NCBI GenBank assembly: GCA_961205875.1
Contig: OY540816.1
Span: forward strand, 19,788,701-19,852,700
DNA: 64,000 nt
Direction of reading: 5' to 3'
Source: Sialis fuliginosa
Lineage: Eukaryota; Arthropoda; Insecta; Megaloptera; Sialidae
The notes under the pieces were generated by a model. That model did not search any database, was not told the DNA's origin, and worked only from the letters and a program-made list of their open reading frames with translations. Each line of letters starts with the position of its first letter. Within the stretch, counting starts at the first letter, position 1. This document shows positions 1 through 11,294 of the stretch, in pieces. A program made the translations under genes and the position numbers.

Positions 1-447
1 AAATTCAGATTTGTATATTTATATAATACATATATTTTCCCATTGTTTGCTTTACTGAAAATTGATGTTTTTTTCAGTGGTTGTTGATATTGTTACCATT
101 TATAATAATTACCCAAGAGACTTGGTCCCCTGATAGGAACATGGTCGCTATCTCATTTTGCTTGTTTTAATTTCGACAACAGTTATTATTCAAAAAAAAT
201 ATTTTCCACTCTGATGGAATTTGTAATTGGAATGATGAAGGAATTATTAAAATTGTTATACAAATTGTAAAATACGAAAAAAGATTTGTTCATTAAAAAA
301 AACGAAAGGAATTTTGTATTGATAATAATTTCATCGTTTAAGAACGGTGATATAGTAGAGCCTCGATGTATCGGACTAAACCAGGAAAATGGGTGTTCAA
401 GTGTCCATAGTTTGTGATATAATAAATAATTTTCCGAACATGTTTTT
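1..447. other. A+T-rich DNA, no gene seen
   Basis: No coding frame, splice-bounded exon or terminal inverted repeat could be supported. A short stretch near 355-380 (GAGCCTCGATGTATCGG) resembles the end of a pogo-type element but has no partner end. Confidence 0.5.
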
Positions 448-950
448 AAGATTTATAAACATTTTGGAAAAAAATAGCTGTAACTTTTGAACACGTGGTT
501 GGAATTGATTTTAGTTGACGAATTTGAAATCAGCGTGTCAAAAACTATGTAATGACATGTAAAATACTTCAAAATTCGACAAAAAAAATTTCGCGAAAAA
601 TCGAAAAAATTCAAAGGGGTATACCTTAAAAAAATGTCGATTTTTGGCCAAAATTTTTTTGTCTGATTTTGAAGTGTTATACATGTCATTATATAGATTT
701 TGACACTCTGATTTCAAATTCGTCAACTAAAATCAATTCCAATCACGCGTTCAAAAGTTACGGCTATTTTTCTCAAAAATTTTGAAAAAACTGAAACTTT
801 GAGAGGCCATATCTCGAAAACGGTTTGAGATACAGACCTGCAGTTTGAAACAAACATCTTTTCACGTCATTTTCTATACAATAAACATACTTTTAACGAA
901 ATCTAAAATTTAATATTTTTTAGTCATATTTCATGCTTCAAATTTTAACT
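448..950. repeat. Foldback (hairpin) repeat, family G, truncated copy
   Basis: The sequence reads almost the same on both strands around a centre at about 621 (GGTATACC). The left arm begins near 448-463 and its mirror runs from about 634 onward; the right arm continues to about 950, so the left arm is truncated. A much longer copy of the same repeat lies at 48312-49027. A 62-codon frame on the minus strand (726-538) recurs in the second copy on both strands, which is a consequence of the palindrome, not evidence of a gene. Confidence 0.8.
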
Positions 951-1875
951 TTCCATAGATAACTCAATTTAAAGATAAGAAAATTAGAAAGAACATCATA
1001 ATTTACTTTATAAATAATAATTTTCATTATTTTTCATCTAATTTTTGTATTTAAATATTTAAAATGCGAGAATATCTAAAAAAGAAAATCGTGACCCGAA
1101 AAATTCAAGAATTCAATGAAATTATGATAGAAAAGTGTCGTAAAAGCTGTAAGAGAATGACACTCACGAGTAGCGTTAGGTTAGCATTGTGTTAAATGGT
1201 GTTAAACATTCGAATGCGTTTTCTAACCTTAAAATAACTTGTTAGCCAAAATCGTGTTTTATGTTTTTCGATGTAGGTGTGCAAAGTTTCAAGAACATCG
1301 GCGAATGGCACTTAAGTAGTGTTACTTTTTAGTCTGTTAGTTTATACGAGCCTGAGAAAAGTCTTGCTTTAGTGTGAAACCCTTCCCACTATAATTAAAA
1401 TAACGATTTTGTGCAACAATCGTCACACACAATTTCCTACACATATGTATTTTTCCGCTGTTGGTAACATTGTCGTGGTCTGTAATTCGCTACCACATTT
1501 ACGATTGTATTTTAATGACAGACTTCGGGTAAAGGAAATAAAATTGGATTGGATTCCCTGATTAAATCGTCTACACACAAAGTTTTATTTTAATTTGTTT
1601 TAAATCTTGGAAAGCAATCAATGGCTAGCGAATGAAAAAAAGAGAAAACCGATATTCTTTATACTTTTTATTTGAAGCCTGCACGTTAAAATTACTTAAT
1701 TGTTATGAGATTCTTCCGTAACTTAGAATATTAACAAATATTTTTTTTAAATTTACTAAATTTATTTTTCATTAATTCTTTTAGTTTTATAAAAAAATAA
1801 AGGATACTACGAAAAGTTCTAAAAATAATTTATTTATATTCTTTGGCTAATTCTAGGCACATTTCATTCTTTACA
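951..1875. other. A+T-rich desert
   Basis: No gene seen. One GTTAGGTTAG doublet occurs near 1166, an isolated telomere-like unit pair of the kind scattered in insect DNA. Confidence 0.5.
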
Positions 1876-1985
1876 AAAAGGTTGAGGGTGGGGCAAAGGG
1901 GGCATTTACTCCGGGCGGCAAGTAAAGTTAAAAAGGTTGAGGGTGGGGCAAAGGGGGCATTTACTCCGGGCGGCAAGTAAAGTTG
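1876..1985. repeat. Two-copy tandem duplication, 55-bp unit
   Basis: A G-rich unit (GTTGAGGGTGGGGCAAAG and following bases through GGCGGCAAGTAAAGTT) occurs twice in direct succession, at 1881 and 1936. The two units are essentially identical, so the duplication is recent. A GGCCCGGCAAATTTG stretch just downstream (about 2070) resembles the edge of a hAT-type element. Confidence 0.85.
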
Positions 1986-2674
1986 AGGTAGCAATAAAAA
2001 AAGTCTTCAAAATTATAAAAAAAATACGTAAAATTGCGGATTGACAACGGCAAATCCAAAAAAAGGGGAGGGGGGCCCGGCAAATTTGCAATCTGCCTTA
2101 ATACGCCACTCTGGAGACCCCTGCTTTAATAGATAAAATTATTCAGCACATTTTGAACTATCATGTCCCCAAGTTACGAAAAATTTCAACCAAAAGGTAA
2201 AATGCTTTAAAATAAAAATACAAATTAATAAAATATTATTTTCGTTCGAGGCAATTACTTTACCTGTCTTCCGTCTTTTTTTCTTTGAAAGAAATTAAAT
2301 TTCAATAGATTATCGATATAATCAATAAATAAATATAATCGCAAATCAAAATTTGTTAAAACGAGTTGTGTAAATTTATTTCGTGCGATTTCTTTTTCAA
2401 TTCCACATACAAGAAACTGTCTCATTTGTGTTTTGTAAATATGTACATAAAATATTTTATTCAAGAAAAATCTGCCTTTGAGAAAAATAAACATAATATA
2501 CACACATTTGAAGAAAGCGTTGGAAAAAATGTTTGTCGTATATTTATGATGTTTTTCTGAATAAATTCTATGTTTTACAACTAAACTGTACGACTTTTGA
2601 AGATTGTATGGATGAACTACGTACTACTTATAGGATTTCACGTGCTGTATTTTTGTTATTTATATATTATACAA
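1986..2674. other. A+T-rich desert
   Basis: No gene supported. Two opposing ORFs of 64 and 82 codons around 2255-2560 are chance frames in low-complexity sequence. Confidence 0.4.
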
Positions 2675-3169
2675 AGTACTGGCACCAGTCTTGGATATGA
2701 CCTCAGTAACGGCTATTTTTTAAATTAAATGTACTGAATTAGAAATATTTGTTGATATTTGATTACTACCATTTCTAAATATTAATCTATATACATTTAA
2801 CTGCCGTGATTTGATGATAATCGGCCAATAGGTGTCAAAATGGTGGACATTTATTTGTATGATATATTATCATAGCAACTGCTTTACATTATTTCAAATA
2901 TGACGATTATTTCTTTTATATCTTTTGTGTCGTAGTACTTATCACTAGCAAGTGTCCATCACTGCACGCTTATTACTAGTTTTACTTTATCCATTATTGG
3001 AGGAAAAAACATAAACAAAATAAAAGGTTATAATTTAAAAAACAACGGGCTTTGGTAATTTAATTGATAAAATAAAGTGTTACTTATTGTATTAATAACA
3101 TGAGTTCATGAGAATTACAAAAAAGTAAACCTTGCTTTTATAGCGGCCATAACTGGTGCCAGTACCTTA
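2675..3169 (-). mobile_element. MITE family A (GGTACTGGCACCAG termini)
   Basis: A non-autonomous element of about 495 bp bounded by inverted AGTACTGGCACCAG and CTGGTGCCAGTACCTT. The same body recurs at 20576-21888, 32741-33246, 33456-33765, 46256-46792 and 56722-57653, in both orientations, with a fragment at 12417. Flanks are TA-rich and suggest a TA target. No coding frame is shared among copies, so mobilisation would need a transposase from elsewhere. Strand is given relative to the copy at 46256. Confidence 0.85.
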
Positions 3170-4300
3170 TTACATTTTAGATTTAAAAATATTTTGCTAA
3201 TTCTATTTTCTAAGCCCAGCGGTTGTATTTACCTATGATTTCCGGGATCGTAAATGTTTTCTACCCTGATTACTCCAGGGTCGCATCCTCTTTCTTCAGT
3301 TAAACCTGACGTTTAATTAACTGGCTGTATGTTTTTCAATAAAAGCAACGAAAGAAAAAACATTTTACTTTTAAATTGATTTTGCATGTAAAATTGATGA
3401 TAATCAAAATATCATTGTGGGCCAGATTATATTTCCTCGTCTGTTATAATATACATAGTATTCGTATGCGTGTTAGTTAATATAAAAATAATACAGCTTT
3501 ATTTTTTTAAATGACAACTCGTGTTCGATATATCCATCTTAATTAATATATAAATATCGGTATGGAGAACCATATGTACATGACTTCCATGTTCTTTCTA
3601 TCTTTTTAAATAATTTTTAAATATACATTTTTTTAAATATTTTATTTATATAACCTACTACTATGAATATACATATCGTAATACATTAAAAAAACATAAA
3701 TACTTACAACGGTTACAGCTCTTTTTGCCAATTGTATATAAATATTAGTTTTCTAATGTCAAAAACATAAAACACATTCGTAGAAAAACTAATTTAACAA
3801 TTTGAATTTAGTTATTAGTATTTAAAATTCCAATTTTAAGTGTGTTTTTCACCCCTTTAATGGCTGTTTAGGCACGTACAAATAATAAATGTCCCTTAGA
3901 TTCAATTGAACTGCAAATGTACGAAATCTTATCAAAATTAGTGAGATAATACTCGCAATATTCACTTTTTAGACGAAAAACGTTACAAAATTGCGAATAT
4001 TTCCAAAACCCCTAATCCGATTTGCACCAAAATCAATAGGTCTGGAGTACTCACTGAGACAAACATTTTCCCCAAAAATAATTCAGATCGGTGCATTTTT
4101 ACAGTAGTTATCGTGAATGAAAGAAAATTCTACATCCGCACAGACACACAGACACACGCTCAGCCGCAATGCGGAAATTAACTTTTCTTTAAGTTTTGAA
4201 GTTAGTACAATCAGAATTTGTCATTTTCTCGGACACGATTTTTCGATGGTATTACAATACTTCCATTTCTTTCAGAACATGGAAGTAAAAACACTGGTGC
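3170..4300. other. A+T-rich desert with an old repeat tail
   Basis: No gene seen. The segment about 4005-4160 (ending in a run of CAGACACACAGACACAC) has the wording of an insect repeat tail but no definable ends. Confidence 0.4.
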
Positions 4301-4720
4301 GATATCATCAGGCCTAAACCACTGGACGTATCGTAGCCATATTCACACCATATGTTCGTTTGGTACTCGTAGATTTTTTTGACCCAACTCGGGTCGAGAT
4401 ATTTATAAAAAATGTATTTTTTTTCATATAAAAAAATTATTTTTGTATGTGATCTCATCAGGCCTAAATTACTGGACGTATCGTAGCCATATTCACACCA
4501 TATGTTTGTTTGGTACTCTGATAAGTTTATAGATTTTTTTGACCCGATTCGGGTCGAGATATTTCTAAGAATTGTATTTTTTTTTTCATATAAAAAATAC
4601 ATCAAAACGTTGGTTTTTTGTATGTCATCTCATCATGCTCAAACTACTGGACGTATCGAAGCCATATTCACACCATATGCTCGTTTGGTGCTCCGTTAGA
4701 TTTATATTTTTTTAATTAAT
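4301..4720. repeat. Three direct repeats, 150-175 bp units
   Basis: A unit beginning CTCATCAGGCCTAAA and containing CTGGACGTATCG and CATATTCACACCATATG occurs three times, starting at about 4301, 4451 and 4626. The 117-codon minus-strand frame 4605-4252 comes from two of these units and has no other support. The array lies just inside a Helitron-like 3' end at 4881 and is probably part of that element. Confidence 0.85.
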
Positions 4721-4852
4721 TTATTTATTATATATTTACGAAAATGTGTTTTTATGTTCTGATTTTTAAACAAATTATTTTTGGTTAGAATAACGTTTGC
4801 CGGGTCAGCTAAAACAACAATTACAACCCTCCATACGCGTGAAATATTAACT

Positions 4853-4881
4853 CCCGTGCGAAGCCGGCACGGGCCCGCTAG
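4853..4881 (+). mobile_element. Helitron-like 3' terminus
   Basis: A perfect 7-bp stem, CCCGTGC (4853-4859) and GCACGGG (4867-4873) around a 7-nt loop, is followed 4 nt later by CTAG (4878-4881) and then T. A short hairpin just before a CTRR end, inserted ahead of T, is the established signature of Helitron 3' ends. The 5' end was not located; the three direct repeats at 4301-4720 are probably internal. No Rep/helicase frame is present, so any element is non-autonomous. Confidence 0.65.
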
Positions 4882-5321
4882 TATTATTTATAAATTATTA
4901 GAATTAGTCGTTTTCAATTTTCAAAAACCTCTATTTTGATATTATCAAGATTCGTTTATTTCTTCAATATTTCTGTCAACGTTTCTTTGCATTTTAAAGT
5001 GTCGGAAACTTCAATATTATATTTTATATATAAAGTACTGCGTCAGATAATTTTTATATTTTATTTCACTTCAATTTGTAATGTCAATAGACGTGTGTAT
5101 ACTCGTCTGATCTGTCGATAAAGAAGGTGTCTCTTCTATTTTTTCTCATTTTATCTGTCTGTAGGTTTATGTTTACATTTTGCAGATATTTACAATTTCA
5201 CTTCAAATCTCTATACATTTCAAATCAATAAGAACATCGAAAATAGTTTTTCGTTTAATGTTTTAATGCAGGGTCGAGAAATTCAATTTAGAAAATTATT
5301 TTATTTTATTTATAAGATACT

Positions 5322-5600
5322 AACTGTTACCCGCGACTTCGTTCGCGTGGAATTAAGGTTAGTGAAAATAACACCATGAAGTTAGGTTAGATAAATAATA
5401 AAGATTTCTATTATGACATAGTCGATAAAACAGATTTTTTATTTCGAATTTGCACGCTAGATTTTTTATCTAATAAATTTTTCGGAATACAAAGTAGTCT
5501 ATGTCCTTCTTCAGGATGCAAGCTATTTTCCTGCCAAATTTCATCAAAATCGGTTCAACGGTTTAGCCGTAAAAAGGTAACAAACAGAGACTGTCTAATT
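5322..5600 (-). mobile_element. Helitron-like short repeat (CCCGCGACTTCGTTCGCG end)
   Basis: On the minus strand the end has a CGCG...CGCG hairpin followed by GGTAACAGTTA, like the insect Helitron-type 3' terminus GCGGGTANCNGCTAGT. Inside are CCAAATTTCATCAAAATCG, GGTTTAGCCGT and AAAAGGTAACAAACAGA, shared with 16640-16873. A SINE or LINE tail is the alternative reading. Confidence 0.55.
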
Positions 5601-5913
5601 TTTTTTTAACGTTTAAAAAAATTGTGACCGTGTGTAAGAGCCCTGAAAACAAATTCTTTTATAAACATAGAGAGTGTTTTTAATATTCTCAATTTAAATA
5701 ATTTCACAAAACAAAAGAAGTTTGTTTTAAATTTATTTTAAGTTGTCTCAAGGAAACATTTTTTGCAAACATAAATAAATAATACGTATTTATGAAAAAA
5801 AATGCATTCTGTTTGTGAAATGATAATTCTTCATTATTTTAAACATTTCTTTAGATAAAATTGTCAGCGTTTTTGTATTTTTCTAACAAAGCGAATAAAA
5901 GAAATATTATTTA

Positions 5914-6300
5914 AGCTGCCCGCGGCTTCGACCGTGTTGTATTCGTTTTTATAAACTTTTGTAAAATTTATAAAATCTAATTCTATTTGTACTGTAAGTC
6001 TGAAAATATTTTTTTACCCCTTGAACTTTGATATACCGCAATACACGTGTATTTTACCTGAAACCTACTTAGTTATGAAGATAAACGTATATCAAAAAAC
6101 ATAGAGTTTAACTCCCTTTTCTTTACCCTTAGGGGTTGAATTTCGGAAAATATTTTCTTAATGAGTGCTTACATCAAATTTTCTATAATTTCATTTTTCT
6201 AGTCCCAAATATTTGGGCTGGGCGTTGATGAGTCAGTCAGTCAGGACTTTCTAGATATAAATATAAAAAATAATTATAAATATATTCAAATTTAGTGGAT
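5914..6300 (-). mobile_element. Degenerate Helitron-like repeat
   Basis: Starts with GCTGCCCGCGGCTTCGACCG, a diverged form of the same GC-rich terminus as at 10164, and contains GGGCGTTGATGAGTCAGTCA, shared with about 10590-10620. Boundaries are approximate. Confidence 0.4.
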
Positions 6301-6719
6301 GATTTATATAATAAAAATTACTAACGATTACATAGCCACACAAAAAATGTTTGAGGTACCAAAAAAGCGACCTAGCATAGTCCAAATTCAAATTTTTGGA
6401 ATTTTCTGCTTACCTGTTTTGCAGAGAAAAGTTTTTCGAAAGAAGGTTATATTAGATATTCATTTCAGTGAAAATTATTATATGAGAGTTTGAATTTTGA
6501 TTGAAAATTGGGTCGCAAATACTAAAAGGTTGAAAAACACTGATTTAGGTTGAATTTTTCCAAGCTGGCTAAACATCTAAAATCATTTTTTTGAGCTGTA
6601 AAGTGGATTTTGTTATATATAGCTTTTATGTTCATATGAAGTTCTTGCTAGAAATAATCACCCTGTACATAACATTCTTACGTCTTAATCAAGAATCAGA
6701 CATATTCCAATTACATTTT

Positions 6720-7010
6720 TATCCCATCTAATAAAAGCATACAAACCTAACGACCCGAGCATCGGAAAGTCATTGACAATAATACCGGATCGGAACCTTC
6801 GCGACGACGGTCGGTCGGTAAGGAAGAAAACTGCAAAATCCAATTAACTAATTTCGTTAATTGGTGTTTGAATTACTTTTTTAAAACGCCACATCTGGTT
6901 ATGTAACGCAATTTGTGGCAGCGTGTCTCGTATTTCACACCAGCGGTAATTAAAATGTGCAACTATCAAGGTACGTTATTCTTTTGATATATGATGTCGT
7001 GAAACCTAAT
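6720..7010 (+). promoter_or_regulatory. Less A+T-rich single-copy island, candidate 5' exon region
   Basis: This stretch is visibly richer in G+C than its surroundings (for example TTCGCGACGACGGTCGGTCGG near 6800) and I found no second copy in the window. It contains two donor-like sites, TCGGTCG/GTAAGG near 6818 and TATCAAG/GTACGT at 6970/6971. Selected noncoding DNA or a 5' untranslated exon would both fit. Confidence 0.3.
6955..6970 (+). CDS. Candidate 5-codon first coding exon (weak)
   Basis: An ATG with A at -3 opens MCNYQ plus one base and ends at a good donor, CAAG/GTACGT. It would leave a phase-1 junction. An acceptor-like TTTCACACCAG lies about 17 nt upstream, so the piece could instead be a small internal exon. 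I do not recognise the product; frames this short with a donor arise often by chance. It is listed because it sits in a single-copy G+C-richer island. Confidence 0.15.
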
Positions 7011-8737
7011 TAACCCGGTGAGCGTTTTTGACCTCTTCTGTATGATCCGATGCCATGTTTATGTTCAGAACACAATCTGACTAATTTCGTTTTAGTCAAT
7101 TTATTTATTTAAGGCAGGCCTGCACAACATAGCGGCCCCCGAAAACTTGGGTGAAATTCATAATATTATAAATTAAAAATAATATTCCCCAACTTATTGA
7201 TTTATCATATTATCTAAAGGTATATATACAGAAAAATAATATAAATATTTATTTGATTTTCAAATAATTAAATAATATTATTATTTTTTTATAGCTTTCC
7301 CCCTGTCATATTTTTTTTCGGCCCGCACAAGTTTTTCATAAAGTAATTACATTTTGAGTTGTTGTTAAGTTAACCCTTTCGCACCTAACGGGTTATATAT
7401 GTCCTAGTTGTACATTTGTGCGCTTAAAATGAAGATAGCAGTAATTGTTTTGACAATTTTTTTTTAATTTTTGACCTCTGTAAATTTGATAAATCAATGA
7501 ACCAATAATTATTTAGCCCAGGGGTGTATGGGGTAACCGATCACTTAAATTTGTATATTGTCTTTTTTGTTTTTTACTAAACCCGCCCGCATGTTTTTTT
7601 AAATCAGTAAATGCCCATAAAAAATACGAGTATATTTTACAATATTTAATATTCATAATACAAAGGTGAGTTTTATTTCTGACAAATTCCATAAAACAAT
7701 TTTATATACATATTAAAAAAATTATTCACATAAACTATATGGAAACAATAAATAATCAGTATTCAAGAATTTATAGTCATACCATGTTGGAAAGTTGGTT
7801 GTGTGGACCTCAAGGGTCGAACCTATGACTTGTTATAATATATGTATAAGATATCTAATGAGTATATGGTTGTGTATGTATGTACACTATATGTACATAC
7901 TTAAGTACTTGACCTGTTTAATTTAAATCGCTTACATTACTTAATAGTAAGTAACATCAGTAATAATTACATACTCTTTATCAGTTGTAGAAATTAACAT
8001 CTAATTTACGCATTTTTTAATATAATGTGTATTAAACTCACGTGTATGTGGGAGGCTAGAGAATTGAATTAGGTCTCGTTAAAATGGTTAATTAGAAAAT
8101 TCTATTATGATATACATATAATACAACTGGCCACGTGCCCTTAAGTAGACAAACTAGATATCATTAGAATTTTTTTACAATTAGTTTGAAGCTGTGCCTT
8201 TTGGGGGTTTTAGGTCTCTCCCCCTATTCCAGTAAGAATTAATTTAGATTAAACTTTATACAGCCCTGTCTAGATACATTTATTTATATAAATAAAATAC
8301 GATAAAAAAAATCCTCCCAGACAAAATATTTGTTCTAATTAAATATGAATACACTATTTCGTTAATACTTATTTATTACAATTATTATCATGCCAATAAT
8401 CAACAGCCTATTGTCTTTATTGAGTGGAATGTTTCATTGATAATATGTTTACAAATTGTTTTTTTGTTTATCATATAGGAAATAGTATATAAAGACAAGT
8501 ACTTTTTTATTTCAATTATGAAATAATTTCAAGTATTGTTATTAATTTAAGTTCTAATTATATTGATAAGGATTTATAAAATATTATATCTTTGTTTTTA
8601 GTTTTCATAAGAATTTAGTATAATAGGTAATAATCCTATTATCATTTTTTCAGTCTTTATTTTATTTTATAACGATGAATTGATAAATATTTTCAAAACG
8701 TTCAAAAATTTCTTAGTAAAAGAAAAATAAACAAACC
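7011..8737. other. A+T-rich desert
   Basis: No gene, defined transposon end or RNA gene was recognised. Confidence 0.4.
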
Positions 8738-8740
8738 TCT

Positions 8741-9315
8741 CGTATCTTCGATATTACGAGGAAGCAAAACTAACCAAAATATTATTTAAATCTTAATAAA
8801 ATTTAGATTCAGCCGAACTAAATAAAAATCAAATTGAATTTTATAATAGCATAAATTCTACCTCACATTCCTCAAAATTTTTGAATATTTTGAAACCAGA
8901 AAACATTTTTTTTGTATCATTTTAAAACGATCACAAAGCTCTCGTATCTTCGATATTGCAAGGAAGCAAAACTAACCAAAATATTATTTAAATCTTAATA
9001 AAATTTAGATTCAGCCCAACTAAATAAAAATCAAATTGTATTTTATAATAGCATAAATTCTACTTCAAATTCCTCAAAATTTTTGAATATTTTAAAATCA
9101 GAGAACATTTTTTTTAAAACGATCACAAAGCTTTTCGTATCTTCGATATTGCAAAACTAACCAAAATATTATTTAAATCTTAACCTAACCTAACCTAACC
9201 TAACCAAAATATTATTTAAATCTAAATAAAATTTAGATTCAGCCCAACTAAATAAAAATCAAATTGAATTTTTTAATAGCATAAATTCTACCTCACATTC
9301 CTCAAAATTTTTGAA
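8741..9315. repeat. Three tandem copies of a ~200-bp repeat
   Basis: A unit starting CGTATCTTCGATATT and containing AGGAAGCAAAACTAACC, then AAATTTAGATTCAGCC and CCTCAAAATTTTTGAAT, occurs at 8741, 8943 and 9136 (periods 202 and 193). Its first part is the terminal block of repeat family C. The third unit carries an interstitial telomeric tract. Confidence 0.85.
9181..9205 (-). repeat. Interstitial telomeric tract, five TAACC (TTAGG) units
   Basis: Five perfect TAACC units, TTAGG on the other strand, which is the common insect telomeric unit. A 21-bp sequence is repeated on each side (9160-9180 and 9203-9223). The neighbouring units of the tandem repeat carry a single CTAACC at this place, so slippage from that seed is an alternative to telomere insertion during break repair. 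Confidence 0.85.
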
Positions 9316-9525
9316 TGAGTTTCACTCACACACATATGCATACATGAACAAACATATCCCCTCTATTCGGACAGGTATATTGTGTAATAACTCACCTGGC
9401 AAGTAAGTTAGAAAGAGATGAACTCGAGTCGGGCCACCGCGTGAGCGCGCACACTAAAATAATCCAACCAGTTCTGATTTGGCTTTCGTAACAACACGTC
9501 GCGCCCTGCTCTCTAACAAATACCA

Positions 9526-9677
9526 CACGTGGATATCGTAATATATAAAACACGTGGATCACACCGAAAAATATATCCCGTATTCATTTGTTCGAAAAAT
9601 CATTTTAGATTATCACGGTCGTTTTTTGTTTTTGTTACGTAGTATTTTATTTGTGTTGGTTTTTTTTTTTTTTGAAA
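9526..9677 (+). promoter_or_regulatory. Candidate core promoter: two CACGTG boxes, TATA box, 5' leader
   Basis: CACGTG at 9526-9531 and 9551-9556 flank TATATAAAA at 9542-9550. An initiator-like TTCATTT lies at 9584-9590. The start codon at 9678 would give a leader of roughly 90-105 nt. CACGTG is the canonical bHLH E-box, so E-box control is an inference. The 9340-9600 interval appears single-copy and less A+T-rich than its flanks. Confidence 0.45.
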
Positions 9678-9756
9678 ATGAAGCAGTTTAATAAATTGAG
9701 TGATTTTTTGAGAGGATGCTTTGGGTGGCTGGTGAACACGTTTTTTATCCTTGCAG
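9678..9756 (+). CDS. Candidate first coding exon with a transmembrane-like segment (possible tetraspanin N-terminus)
   Basis: The ATG has A at -3 and follows the TATA-type promoter candidate at the right distance. It opens 26 codons plus one base, up to TTGCAG/GTATTG, a phase-1 junction. The peptide has a short polar, basic start (residues 1-13, with K2, K6, R12), then a hydrophobic run at 14-26 (CFGWLVNTFFILA), completed by Gly across the junction. Tetraspanins have this layout: short cytoplasmic N-tail, juxtamembrane Cys, then TM1 with N...F..AG. No later exon was found within the window, so the intron would exceed 54 kb. The donor lacks G at +5 and is not strong. A signal anchor of another family, or a chance frame, remains possible. 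Confidence 0.35.
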
Positions 9757-10163
9757 GTATTGTAAAAATTAAATGCTATAATTTTTTTAAATTATGTAAT
9801 TTTACTGTGTTTATAATATAAGTTACCTATACTAACAATGTTTTGATTGGTTATATAAATTTGCATTTCCAACAAAAACAATGGATTAATTTTAGTTGTT
9901 TTATTATGCCATTATCGAAAAACATGTTTGTTTTGATTTAAAGTAGTTCATACAGGAAATAAATTTGATATTTATGAATATACATTTACTAATATTAATT
10001 GAAACTGAAATTATGTATTATTATAAATTGACGAAACTTTTATACTGATTTAAAAATGTATTCTTTATAAAATTCATATGTCGAATATAGTTAAAATCTT
10101 TGTATTTCAGTTTCAAAAAATTTGGACACTATTATATTACATATATAGATGTATCTTTTTAAC
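9757..10163. other. A+T-rich DNA, presumed start of the first intron
   Basis: No feature seen beyond the donor at 9757. The unspliced frame runs into a stop about 70 nt later. Confidence 0.3.
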
Positions 10164-10725
10164 TAGCGGCTTCGCCCGCGTTGTATTATTTTTTATGGAT
10201 ATTTTTTTATAATTTAATAATATTTATACCAACTGTTAGTCTGTAACATTTAAAATTTTTTTTTATATATATTGGGATTGAATTTAAATAAAAAATAAAA
10301 CTGACTTAAAAAAATCTAAAAATACTTAAATGTATACGTAAATAATTAAAAATAATTCCTGAAGTCAGTCTTATTTACTTCTTCCGGAGTTATGCCCAAC
10401 TATGAATAAAAAATATATATTGTCGAATCGGGAACCTCCCCTTTTTTGAAGTCAGTTAAAAATCATAATATACGTGTATTTTTATTATAATAGAATATCA
10501 TTTTACTTGAAGTTCATTTTTATAACATAAGTATGTAGTTATGCATATATTTAAGACCTTTTTCCTACCTTTGGATAAATTTCACGTTGAGCTGGGTGTT
10601 GATGAGTCAGTCACTTCAGGACGTTTTATTTTTTTACATATTAAACTCAAAAACTACTAAACCGATTTTTATATGTTTTTCACCGTAGATAGATGATTTC
10701 TCAGAGCAGGTTTTTAACTAATAAT
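10164..10725 (-). mobile_element. Helitron-like repeat, minus orientation
   Basis: On the minus strand it ends in GCGGGCGAAGCCGCTAGT: a short GC hairpin directly before CTAG and T, the Helitron 3' pattern. The body shares GTTGATGAGTCAGTCA with 5914-6300 and has CTCAAAAACTACTAAACCG. The other end is not clear. No protein frame. Confidence 0.5.
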
Positions 10726-11294
10726 ATTTTATAAAAACCTATACGATTTTCATGTATATTTGTTTGTATAAATTAATAATATTAGTTATTTTTTATTTGA
10801 TTTAAATACTTTTACTTTTGAATACATTATTGTATTAATTGCATATTGTAAGTAATGAAATTTAAATTAAATATAAAAACACAAATAATTCATAAGTAAC
10901 GGCCAGAAGTCAAGGTAAATTATAAATCATTTATACAGTTTTTTTTTGTCACAGGCAAAATTCATTAACAATTTAAATTAAATGTATTATAATAAAAAAA
11001 TCAATTAATTAGTTGGAATTCATAGAATATCATTATTATATGTGTTAAAGGAAGTGACATAGATATTTTTTTAATTTCTACTTACGTATTATTAATATTA
11101 TCTATAATTTATGTCCTATTCATTTTATTCTATCTTTTATTAGTTTGTCAGAAATATGTTTTAATATAAAATAAGAATCACGTACACTATTCACAAGATT
11201 ACGTATAAGAATGTCCTGTGGCTCCCATATATATTTTAATATAGTAATAATAATATATATATATATAATAAAATAATGTAAATATACTATAATT
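10726..11294. other. A+T-rich desert with a TA-rich tract
   Basis: No gene seen. An (AT)n tract near 11250-11270 is a simple microsatellite. Confidence 0.4.

Noticed and set aside
4252..4605. 117-codon minus-strand ORF
   Set aside because: Produced by two units of the three-copy direct repeat; internal peptide repetition and no start context.
6380..6430. Minus-strand CAG/GTAAGC site (recursive-splice-like)
   Set aside because: The donor is good, but the pyrimidine tract is interrupted by GCAAAA next to the AG; far weaker than the 51567 site.
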